A DNA stretch of 9,018 nucleotides, taken from the NCBI GenBank assembly GCA_000433635.1, contig HF997939.1:3781-12798 (forward strand), in the 5' to 3' direction. The stretch comes from Ruminococcus sp. CAG:254. Lineage in GTDB: Bacteria; Bacillota; Clostridia; Oscillospirales; Ruminococcaceae. Positions 1 through 5,930 of this stretch are shown here, in pieces (position 1 is the stretch's first letter; each line of letters starts with the position of its first letter). The position numbers and the translations under genes were made by a program. A model generated the notes under the pieces. That model had not been told where the DNA came from. It ran no database searches and saw nothing but the letters and a program-made list of their open reading frames with translations.

Positions 1-1716
1 CATCCGCCAGCCAATGCCCTTTCCAGAGAACAGCTGCAACAGCGAATGCAGGCAGCGTTGCAGAACGGGCAAGGGACAACTCGGAAACGGCCGCCAAGAC
101 CTTATACAGAGGCTGAAGCAGAATCCGGATCGGAACAGACCAAAACCAGAAAACCGCCTCGCAGAAGAACATTTCCAGCAGAACACCTGAACCATGATAC
201 AGTGGACATGGATGCGGATATGGGTTCGGATGGATATGATATGAATGAAACGGAAAATCGTCCGCAACCAGTCAAGCGGATGCCTCGACCAAAGCCAGAG
301 CCAGCAGAAGAAGCGGTAAAAAGCGGAAACGGCAAGAAGATTGCTCTGTTGGTAAGCTTACTTGTCATTGTTGCATTGCTTGCGGTTTATTTGGTTGGAT
401 TTTTCTCGTATCAAAATTGCATGCTCCCGAATACCCGTGTGAATGGCATAGATGTCAGCGGAATGACAGCCGCAGAAGCGGAGCAAAATATTCTCAGCCA
501 AGCGAATGCAAAGGGAATTACCTTTGTGAAAAAAGATGGGGAAGAAGTGCCATTCTCCGGCGACCAGTTTGGTTCAACCGTTTCACTCTCCAGCAATACG
601 GTTTTGACGAATGCTGCTCAGAGCGGACATGGTGCATGGTTTACAAGTTATTTTCATCCAACCGATTTAACGGTTTCGGTTGTCAATTCCTATTCGGAAG
701 AAGACCTTGCTGATTTAATCAAGAATTATACTTGGGGAACGGTTGCACCGACCGATGCAAAAATTGAAAAGGGCGATGATGACACCTATCAGATTGTACC
801 GGAAGAAGAGGGCGATATGGTGGATACGGATACCCTCGCAGCGTATACACTGGAACAGATGAAAGATGGCAACAATACCATTTCGCTGACGGATGCCAAC
901 TGTTACTTACAGCCGGAAATCACTTCGGATGATTTGCAGGATAAGCTTGCAGAATATAACCGTTTTTCAGATTTGACCATTACTTATGACTTCGATGATC
1001 GGCAGGAAGTTCTAGAGCCAGACACGATTTCCGAATGGATCACCGTCAATGAAGAAGATGATTCTGTGGAAGTGGATCGGGATGCGGTCACCAACTGGGT
1101 GAATGAAAACTTGGTAAAGTATGACACCTATGGTTCAGACTATATGCGGACATTCCACTCCACCTTACAGGGTACGTTAGAGATTCCGGGCGGACAGTAT
1201 GGAATTTACGGCTGGTTGACGGATGTGGAGGCAACGGTTGATAAGCTGGTTGAATATATTCAGAATGGCGAAAGCGTGACTGTAGAACCGGAATACGCTC
1301 GAACTGGATATTGCCGGGCAACAGATGACATCGGTGATTCTTACGCAGAAGTAGACATTACGAATCAGAAAGTGTTTGTCTATAAGGATGGCGAACTGGT
1401 GATCGAATCTGACTGTGTAACGGGTATGGCAAACGACCCCTCCAGAGAAACACCGCCAGGTGTTTATAAAGTCTGGTCGATGGATCGCAACCGGATTCTG
1501 GGGACGATGGAAGCGTATGGTTACGAACAGCCTGTAGATTACTGGATTTATTTCACCGAAATTGACATCGGTTTCCATGATTTGTTGAGAAGTGCTTATG
1601 GCGGAGAAATTTATAAGACGAATGGTTCTCATGGCTGCGTCAACTTGCCGTTGGATGTGGCAGCAGAAATGTATGACACCGTAGAAATCGGTTATCCAGT
1701 CATTGTGATTGCATAA
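1..1716 (+). CDS. L,D-transpeptidase (YkuD) with peptidoglycan-binding region, membrane-anchored, 5'-partial
   Basis: This enzyme makes 3-3 cross-links in peptidoglycan outside the membrane, or attaches proteins to it. The first internal ATG is at 46, but the frame is open to the left edge (15 more codons) and no ribosome site precedes 46, so the real start probably lies outside the window. Numbering from ATG 46: residues 1-96 are a charged, Pro/Arg-rich cytoplasmic tail; 99-120 form one transmembrane helix; about 125-425 match the PG_binding_4-type linker found in clostridial L,D-transpeptidases, including an N-terminal NGIDVSGMTAAEAE segment; about 433-555 are the YkuD domain. The catalytic signature is complete: His511 in IGFHDLL and S528-H-G-C531-V-N with Cys531 as nucleophile. 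The protein ends normally at residue 556 (TAA) and is followed by a hairpin. Family assignment is firm; physiological substrate is inferred. Confidence 0.93.
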   Translation, partial: HPPANALSREQLQQRMQAALQNGQGTTRKRPPRPYTEAEAESGSEQTKTRKPPRRRTFPAEHLNHDTVDMDADMGSDGYDMNETENRPQPVKRMPRPKPEPAEEAVKSGNGKKIALLVSLLVIVALLAVYLVGFFSYQNCMLPNTRVNGIDVSGMTAAEAEQNILSQANAKGITFVKKDGEEVPFSGDQFGSTVSLSSNTVLTNAAQSGHGAWFTSYFHPTDLTVSVVNSYSEEDLADLIKNYTWGTVAPTDAKIEKGDDDTYQIVPEEEGDMVDTDTLAAYTLEQMKDGNNTISLTDANCYLQPEITSDDLQDKLAEYNRFSDLTITYDFDDRQEVLEPDTISEWITVNEEDDSVEVDRDAVTNWVNENLVKYDTYGSDYMRTFHSTLQGTLEIPGGQYGIYGWLTDVEATVDKLVEYIQNGESVTVEPEYARTGYCRATDDIGDSYAEVDITNQKVFVYKDGELVIESDCVTGMANDPSRETPPGVYKVWSMDRNRILGTMEAYGYEQPVDYWIYFTEIDIGFHDLLRSAYGGEIYKTNGSHGCVNLPLDVAAEMYDTVEIGYPVIVIA

Positions 1717-1759
1717 CCAGTACTTGCAAACAGAAAAACAAAATTCAATATTGGAACGA

Positions 1760-1800
1760 AAAGCAGTCTGTACAAATTGTGCAGGCTGCTTTGTTTGGTT
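1760..1800. terminator. Intrinsic terminator after the L,D-transpeptidase gene
   Basis: A 15-bp stem (1760-1774 with 1778-1792, two G.U pairs) closes a 3-nt loop and is followed on the plus strand by a T-rich tail, TTTGTTTGGTT. On the minus strand the same hairpin is followed by TTTTCGTTCC, so it could also stop transcripts arriving from the minus-strand Rrf2 gene. The bidirectional role is inferred. Confidence 0.72.
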
Positions 1801-1932
1801 ATACACATTTTAAGGATTTAACAGAATCGCCAATCTTGCCGGTTGTGTTGTCACTGTAGTTTCACTTTCTGCAAAATGCCATGAAAAAGCACCTGCCGGA
1901 GCAAGTGCAAATCTGATTATTTGTTTCCATGA
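1801..1932. other. Short intergenic stretch with an open minus-strand frame, no supported gene
   Basis: No start codon with a ribosome site is seen here on either strand. On the minus strand, the frame directly after the Rrf2 stop codon (TAA at 1935-1933) stays open for about 40 codons down to a TAA at 1812-1810. It would encode a stretch containing LAPAGAFSW and TVTTQPARLAILLNP. That length can arise by chance. It may also be a decayed gene end, but nothing else supports this. Confidence 0.3.
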
Positions 1933-2355
1933 TTACATTTTTTCTTTTGTTTCCTTGACCAGTTGACTTAAAGTGATTTTAGCAAGTTCATTTTCCATTG
2001 CCGTTTGAATGTTATCCAGTTTGCTGTCCAATACAGCGTGAACATTTCTGCCTACCGGACAATTTGCATTTGGGTTTTCATGAAAATGAAAAAGAGCTTC
2101 TTCTTTTTCGACTGCTTTAAATACATCCAGCATGGTGATTTCATCAGGGGATTTTGCCAATGATGCACCGCCAATGCCTGCTTTGATTTCCACAATTCCA
2201 GCCGATGAGAGCAATCCTAATATGTTTCTGACAATGACAGGATTTACATGGATACTTCCGGCAAGGAAGTTGGAAGTAATTTTATAGTCGTCTTTAAAAA
2301 TCTCTATGCATAATAAAATGTGGGTTGCGATGGTCAATCGAGATGAAAATTGCAT
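1933..2355 (-). CDS. Rrf2-family transcriptional regulator, YwnA-like
   Basis: This is a 140-residue winged-helix DNA-binding repressor of the Rrf2 family. ATG 2355 is chosen because GGGAGG lies 8 nt upstream, the protein then starts in the usual Rrf2 way (MQFSSRLTIATHILL), and the predicted promoter lies above it; longer upstream starts would lie inside the promoter. The helix-turn-helix region is about residues 10-65 (ITSNFLAGSIHVNPVIVRNIL, then the wing IKAGIGGASLAKSP). The three-cysteine Fe-S ligand set of IscR/NsrR is absent. There is one cysteine, in HENPNANCPVGRNVH, a motif I recall from Bacillus YwnA-type members, so thiol-based rather than Fe-S sensing is likely (inference). It is divergent from the cupin gene. 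A dyad repeat overlaps its own -35 box, implying autorepression. Family confidence is high; the signal is unknown. Confidence 0.93.
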   Translation of the reverse strand: MQFSSRLTIATHILLCIEIFKDDYKITSNFLAGSIHVNPVIVRNILGLLSSAGIVEIKAGIGGASLAKSPDEITMLDVFKAVEKEEALFHFHENPNANCPVGRNVHAVLDSKLDNIQTAMENELAKITLSQLVKETKEKM

Positions 2356-2385
2356 ACAAGTGCCTCCCGTGTAATGGATATTCTT

Positions 2386-2414
2386 ATTGTAGCACAATTT
2401 GGTTGTAATGTCAA
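2386..2414 (-). promoter_or_regulatory. Sigma-A type promoter of the Rrf2 gene
   Basis: Reading the minus strand, TTGACA (2414-2409) and TACAAT (2391-2386) are separated by exactly 17 bp. The predicted transcription start is near 2379, about 24 nt before the ATG at 2355. The -35 box lies in the spacer of the dyad at 2402-2424. Confidence 0.8.
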
Positions 2415-2424
2415 CTGTTACAAT
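2402..2424. promoter_or_regulatory. Putative Rrf2 operator O1, over the regulator's own -35 box
   Basis: The sequence is GTTGTAA-N9-TTACAAT, a 23-bp dyad with one outer mismatch. It shares half-sites and spacer length with the copies centred at 2473 and 2515. Binding here would cover the -35 box of the regulator promoter, which predicts autorepression. Confidence 0.7.
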
Positions 2425-2459
2425 AAAGTAAGTGAGAAATTGTGCAACCATACAAAATA

Positions 2460-2486
2460 TCGTTGTAACTCTTGACATTACAACGA
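2460..2486. promoter_or_regulatory. Putative Rrf2 operator O2, over the cupin gene's -35 box
   Basis: This is the best copy of the dyad: TCGTTGTAA-N9-TTACAACGA, with nine perfectly paired positions per arm. The spacer ends in TTGACA, the -35 box of the plus-strand promoter, so a bound dimer would block RNA polymerase. Confidence 0.78.
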
Positions 2487-2500
2487 GAACGTGCTAGAAT
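2473..2500 (+). promoter_or_regulatory. Sigma-A type promoter of the cupin gene
   Basis: A consensus TTGACA (2473-2478) is followed after 16 bp by TAGAAT (2495-2500). The predicted start is near 2507, about 45 nt before the cupin ATG. It lies between and partly inside the dyads O2 and O3. Confidence 0.82.
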
Positions 2501-2503
2501 GTA

Positions 2504-2526
2504 GTTGTAATCAAATAGGTTACAAC
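2504..2526. promoter_or_regulatory. Putative Rrf2 operator O3, at the cupin transcription start
   Basis: The sequence is GTTGTAA-N9-TTACAAC, with perfect 7-bp arms. It covers the predicted +1 of the cupin transcript. Its centre (2515) is 42 bp from that of O2 (2473), four helical turns, so dimers on both sites would sit on the same face of the DNA. Confidence 0.75.
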
Positions 2527-2551
2527 ATTAAAATTTTCGGAGGTAACGATA

Positions 2552-2908
2552 ATGCATAATTTTACAAAGGTACATGTTGCACAGGATGCAAGAACAGAAC
2601 TTCACGACAAACTTTCTCTGACAGGTGCTGAAATCAGCGTGAACAATCTTCCAGCAGGGGCTGGCGTTCCGTTTGTTCATTCGCACAAAAAGAATGAAGA
2701 AATCTACATCATTCTTTCCGGTCAGGGGAAGGCTGTCATTGATGGAGAAACGGTTGAATTGCACGCAGGAGATTTTGTCAGAGTTGCTCCGGCAGCAAAA
2801 AGACAGTTCTTTGCAGGGGATGATTCTGCAATCAGTTTTGTATGTATTCAGGTTCAGGAGCACTCTCTTGAGGAATACACAGCAGAGGATGCTGTAATTG
2901 CGGAATAA
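2552..2908 (+). CDS. Small single-domain cupin protein
   Basis: This 118-residue protein is a conserved cupin beta-barrel with no signal peptide, so it is probably cytosolic. GGAGG (2539-2543) lies 8 nt before ATG 2552 and fixes the start. Cupin motif 1 is good: G38, H43, H45, E50, G57 (VHSHKKNEEIYIILSGQG). Motif 2 (G73-DFVRVAP80-AAKRQ85) keeps the Gly and Pro, but has Ala82 and Gln85 where the usual PxGxxH has Gly and the fourth metal ligand His, so metal binding may be altered or use three ligands. The gene stands alone, between a promoter with two Rrf2-type dyads and a strong terminator, and is divergent from the Rrf2 regulator, so it is the obvious regulated target. Enzymatic function is unknown; sugar isomerase, dioxygenase and small-molecule binding roles all occur in this superfamily. 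Confidence 0.9.
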   Translation: MHNFTKVHVAQDARTELHDKLSLTGAEISVNNLPAGAGVPFVHSHKKNEEIYIILSGQGKAVIDGETVELHAGDFVRVAPAAKRQFFAGDDSAISFVCIQVQEHSLEEYTAEDAVIAE

Positions 2909-2940
2909 ACGGAAAACGGATCCATATCACTTTTCGTCAG

Positions 2941-2984
2941 CAAACAGCTCGGTCGTGGAAAGACTGAGCTGTTTGTTTTTGTTT
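2941..2984 (+). terminator. Intrinsic terminator after the cupin gene
   Basis: A 14-bp stem (2941-2954 with 2962-2975, one G.U pair) closes the loop GTGGAAA and is followed directly by TTTTTGTTT. This is a textbook rho-independent terminator, separating the cupin from the downstream PBP gene. Confidence 0.93.
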
Positions 2985-3055
2985 AAAGTGGGCAGCGATG
3001 GGGCATAGTAGGAATAGGATATTTAGTTCTTGCTATGCAGGGAGGTTGATTTTGT

Positions 3056-4681
3056 ATGCAGTCCATTCGCCGCCGGATTACCATGCTATGCTTAACGATG
3101 CTGATGCTGGCAGCAGCCATTGCGGTTCGGCTTGCCTATCTCATCAGTGTACCCAACTATCAGGAAACAGCCCGTCAGCAGGGCACGTATACCATCCGCA
3201 CCCCGACCACTTATGCCAACCTGTACGATGCCAACTTTCAGAAACTGGTGAATGATACAGTGCAGCAAATTGCGGTCATCAATCCAACGACAGAAGCAGT
3301 CACTGCAATTTTGCCCTATGTGCAGGACAAAGAAGCTTTTTATGAAAATCTGCAATACGGCACACCGTTTTCCTGTGTCGTGACTACGAACCATGTGGAC
3401 TGTGCAGATATTCAGATTTTTTCTGTTCCAATCCGAACAACAGAGCCACAGCTTGCCCAACACTTGATTGGCTATACCCGAGATGGGGAGGGCGTCACAG
3501 GCTTAGAGGCGGATTATAACGCCCTGCTGCACAGTGTTTCTTCGCAGTCATCGGTTACATTTACCGTGAACGGCAGCGGCGGTGTCCTTGCTGGCGAGCA
3601 AACGCTCATCCATACCGGACAAAGCATTTCACTGGGTGTCGTGACAACACTGCACAAAGAGGTGCAGCAGATTTGTGAAACGGTTGGAAAATCCTGTGGT
3701 TTGAAGAAAGGCTGTATTGTGGTTTTGGATGCACAGAACGGGGAGATTCTTGCCTTGTGCAGTTTCCCGTCCTATACAGTTTCAACACTGGGGGAAGCGT
3801 TGGAGTCGCCAGATAGTCCGCTCATCAATCGTGCCTTATATGCCTATCCAGTCGGTTCGATTTTCAAGTTAGTGCCGGCAGCGTGTGCCCTGTCGCAAAA
3901 CCTCAGCCAGTTTTCCTATACCTGTACAGGCAGCATTTCCATCTACGACCAAGTATTTCATTGCCATGACCGCAACGGGCACGGAAAGCAGGATTTGCAG
4001 GCAGCCATGATTCATTCCTGTAACCCCTACTTCATCGCTCTCAGCCAAAAGCTTTCCGCAGCAACCCTATTTCAGACAGCAGAAAAACTCGGATACGGGA
4101 CAGAAATTCCCCTGACAGATAGCATATCTGCGGATGGTGGCATCCTGCCCACTTTACAGGACTTGAAAATCTCCGCCGAAAAAGCAAACTTTTGTTTTGG
4201 ACAGGGCATGTTGACCGCATCGCCGTTGCAGGTTGCCCGCATGACGTGTGCGATTGCCAACGGTGGAACACTGCCGCAACCTCGTCTGATTCGGGGCATT
4301 ACGAAAGACGGCATTTCTCTTGTGACAGAACCAGAAACAACCGCCACTCCGGCATTGTCCCCGAATACTGCAACCGCTCTACAGGAATTGATGATTGCAG
4401 CTGCTTACGGCAGCGATACGTTTCAGGGTGTTCCGGATGGGATTACCGTTGGAGCAAAAACCTCCACGGCACAAACAGGGCGATATGATGAAAACGGGGT
4501 GGAATATTGCCACGGCTGGATTACAGGCTTTTTCCCTGCATCCAAACCACGCTATGTGGTGACCGTATTGGCGGAGGACGGCGGATATGGTAACGATGCA
4601 GCAGCCCCCATCTTTCGAGAGGTCATTGAACAGATTGTGCAGCAGAAAGCCTTGCCGCTGTCTGGGGCGGCTCTGTCATAA
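3056..4681 (+). CDS. Class B penicillin-binding protein (D,D-transpeptidase), KTS variant
   Basis: This membrane-anchored transpeptidase cross-links peptidoglycan outside the cell. It is 541 residues long, shorter than most SpoVD/FtsI proteins. GGGAGG at 3040-3045 supports ATG 3056. One N-terminal membrane helix spans about residues 11-32. The pedestal region is about 40-200; the usual RGxIxDRxG box is degenerate here (TTYANLYDANFQKL). The catalytic domain is about 216-530. Motif SxxK is S268-I-F-K271 and SxN is S321-C-N323. The third motif reads K468-T-S470-T-A instead of the usual KTGTA. The stretch YTCTGS...FHCHD...GHGKQDL...SCNPYF is typical of clostridial SpoVD/PbpA-like class B PBPs. 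A terminator lies upstream and a new promoter downstream, so it is probably transcribed alone. I did not find a convincing promoter in the short upstream gap. A sporulation role is possible but not shown. Confidence 0.93.
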   Translation: MQSIRRRITMLCLTMLMLAAAIAVRLAYLISVPNYQETARQQGTYTIRTPTTYANLYDANFQKLVNDTVQQIAVINPTTEAVTAILPYVQDKEAFYENLQYGTPFSCVVTTNHVDCADIQIFSVPIRTTEPQLAQHLIGYTRDGEGVTGLEADYNALLHSVSSQSSVTFTVNGSGGVLAGEQTLIHTGQSISLGVVTTLHKEVQQICETVGKSCGLKKGCIVVLDAQNGEILALCSFPSYTVSTLGEALESPDSPLINRALYAYPVGSIFKLVPAACALSQNLSQFSYTCTGSISIYDQVFHCHDRNGHGKQDLQAAMIHSCNPYFIALSQKLSAATLFQTAEKLGYGTEIPLTDSISADGGILPTLQDLKISAEKANFCFGQGMLTASPLQVARMTCAIANGGTLPQPRLIRGITKDGISLVTEPETTATPALSPNTATALQELMIAAAYGSDTFQGVPDGITVGAKTSTAQTGRYDENGVEYCHGWITGFFPASKPRYVVTVLAEDGGYGNDAAAPIFREVIEQIVQQKALPLSGAALS

Positions 4682-4710
4682 AGCATTCACAAAAACAGAA
4701 TGGATTCCGC

Positions 4711-4739
4711 TTGCATCTTTCCACATTTTGTGATATACT
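4711..4739 (+). promoter_or_regulatory. Extended -10 promoter of the G3E GTPase operon
   Basis: TTGCAT (4711-4716) and TATACT (4734-4739) are 17 bp apart, with an extended -10 TG (4731-4732) one base upstream. The predicted start is near 4746. This excludes translation starts at or before 4739 for the following GTPase and makes 4750 nearly leaderless. A small inverted repeat, TATGG-GGAA-CCATA (4749-4762), lies just after the predicted start and could be an operator or hairpin. It is not a recognisable Zur box. Confidence 0.72.
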
Positions 4740-4788
4740 AAAAACAACTATGGGGAACCATAAATTTCTGAGAAAGAAGATTGTAAGT

Positions 4789-5913
4789 ATGACAAAAGTA
4801 GATATTTTTTCTGGTTTTCTCGGTGCTGGTAAAACCACACTCATCAAGAAGCTGATTGCTGAAGCATACGCTGGCGAACAGCTGGTTTTAATTGAAAATG
4901 AATTTGGCGAAATCGGAATTGACGGCGGTTTCTTGCAGGATGCTGGCGTGAATATCACAGAAATGAACTCCGGCTGCATTTGCTGTAGTCTGGTTGGCGA
5001 TTTCGGCAATGCTCTGCAAAAGGTACTGGATCAGTATCATCCAGACCGGATTCTGATTGAACCGTCTGGCGTTGGCAAGCTGAGCGATGTCATCCGTGCT
5101 GTCCAGAACCTGCACAATGCAGAAATTCATCTGGAAAGCTTCACAACGGTTGTCGATGCAAAGAAGTGCAAGATGTATCAGAAGAACTTCGGCGAATTCT
5201 TTAACAATCAGATTGAACATGCAAGCTGCCTGATTCTGAGCCATACCGCTGGTCTGGCAGAATCCAAGCTGGAAGATTGCGTACAGCGTCTGCGTGCCTT
5301 AAACACCACTGCTCCAATCGTAACAACAGACTGGGAACAGCTGAGCGGCGAACAGCTGCTGGCTGCGATGAATCAGACGGAAACACTGGATTCTGCTCTG
5401 AAGAACCTGCTCGAAGAAACCGAGCACGAACATGAGCATGACCATGAACATGAACACGAGCACCATCATCATGACCATGACGACCACGACCATGATGAAT
5501 CCTGTGGCTGCCACGATCACGATCATCACCATGACCATGACGAACATGACCACGACCATGATCACGGCGAATCCTGCACTTGCGGTTGTCATGACCATGA
5601 CCACGATCACGAACATCACCATCACCACCATGCAGATGAAGTATTCACCAGCTGGGGCATGGAAACGGCAAAGACGTATACCGCAGAAGAAATTCAGACG
5701 GCACTGGAACAGCTCGAAGATGCAGAAAAGTATGGTATGATTCTGCGTGCAAAGGGCATTGTTGCCGGAGCAGATGGCAAGTGGATTCACTTTGACTATG
5801 TACCGGGTACACCGGACGTTCGGACAGGCAGTGCTTCCACCACCGGCAGACTCTGCGTCATTGGTTCTCACATTCAGGAAGATGCACTGGCTGCACTGTT
5901 CCGCACCTGCTAA
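4789..5913 (+). CDS. G3E-family (COG0523/CobW-like) GTPase with a long His-rich metal-binding loop
   Basis: COG0523 GTPases are proposed metallochaperones or metal-insertion proteins. ATG 4789 starts the protein just before the P-loop (MTKVDIFSGFLGAGKTT), giving 374 residues; its ribosome site (AGAAAG) is weak. Walker A is G9-FLGAGKT16. The family's CxCC metal motif is C63-I-C-C66, and a Walker B-like EPSG is at 91-94. The position of the guanine-specificity motif NKxD reads SHTA (151-154), so nucleotide preference is uncertain. Residues 213-281 form an insert with 33 His and two Cys clusters (C239-G-C241 and C263-T-C-G-C267). Residues about 295-374 are the CobW C-terminal domain. It is the first gene of a four-gene operon, with the next start 17 nt after its stop. 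Metal handling (Zn, Ni or Co) is a family inference; the metal cannot be told from sequence. Confidence 0.93.
   Translation: MTKVDIFSGFLGAGKTTLIKKLIAEAYAGEQLVLIENEFGEIGIDGGFLQDAGVNITEMNSGCICCSLVGDFGNALQKVLDQYHPDRILIEPSGVGKLSDVIRAVQNLHNAEIHLESFTTVVDAKKCKMYQKNFGEFFNNQIEHASCLILSHTAGLAESKLEDCVQRLRALNTTAPIVTTDWEQLSGEQLLAAMNQTETLDSALKNLLEETEHEHEHDHEHEHEHHHHDHDDHDHDESCGCHDHDHHHDHDEHDHDHDHGESCTCGCHDHDHDHEHHHHHHADEVFTSWGMETAKTYTAEEIQTALEQLEDAEKYGMILRAKGIVAGADGKWIHFDYVPGTPDVRTGSASTTGRLCVIGSHIQEDALAALFRTC
5425..5631 (+). repeat. Low-complexity His/Asp/Glu-coding tract with a duplicated Cys unit
   Basis: This segment encodes GTPase residues 213-281, built mainly from CAT/CAC, GAC/GAT and GAA/GAG codons. 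A unit reading ESC-GCHDHD (5506-5532) recurs as ESCTCGCHDHD (5569-5601), suggesting internal duplication. Codons vary between the copies, so it is not a recent exact repeat. The other five frames give long but meaningless open frames here. Confidence 0.8.
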
Positions 5914-5930
5914 TCAAAGGAGGCACATAC

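Noticed and set aside
1177..1806. A 209-codon minus-strand open frame inside the L,D-transpeptidase gene
   Set aside because: It is antisense to a well-conserved YkuD domain, has no ribosome site, and its product has no recognisable motif.
2439..2456. A fourth dyad-like element, TTGT-N8-ACAA, between operators O1 and O2
   Set aside because: Half-sites and spacer length differ from the three good copies and it overlaps no promoter element.
2356..2478. A longer Rrf2 protein starting at 2478
   Set aside because: The extra 41 residues would be coded across the regulator's own promoter and operator, while ATG 2355 has a strong GGGAGG site and gives the usual family N-terminus.
3003..3027. GCATA...GATATTTA before the PBP gene as a forespore sigma-F/G promoter
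   Set aside because: The two boxes are only about 10 bp apart, too close for that class, so I do not call a promoter here.
4711..4788. Longer starts for the first GTPase at 4711 (TTG) or 4750 (ATG)
   Set aside because: 4711 is inside the -35 box and 4750 is only a few bases after the predicted transcription start with no ribosome site; COG0523 proteins begin just before the P-loop, as from 4789.
5299..5871. Long minus-strand and plus-two open frames across the His-rich tract (Met/Val/Ile/Thr-rich products)
   Set aside because: They result from CAT/GAC-type codon repeats read in other frames. The low-complexity hydrophobic products are artefacts of composition, not membrane proteins.
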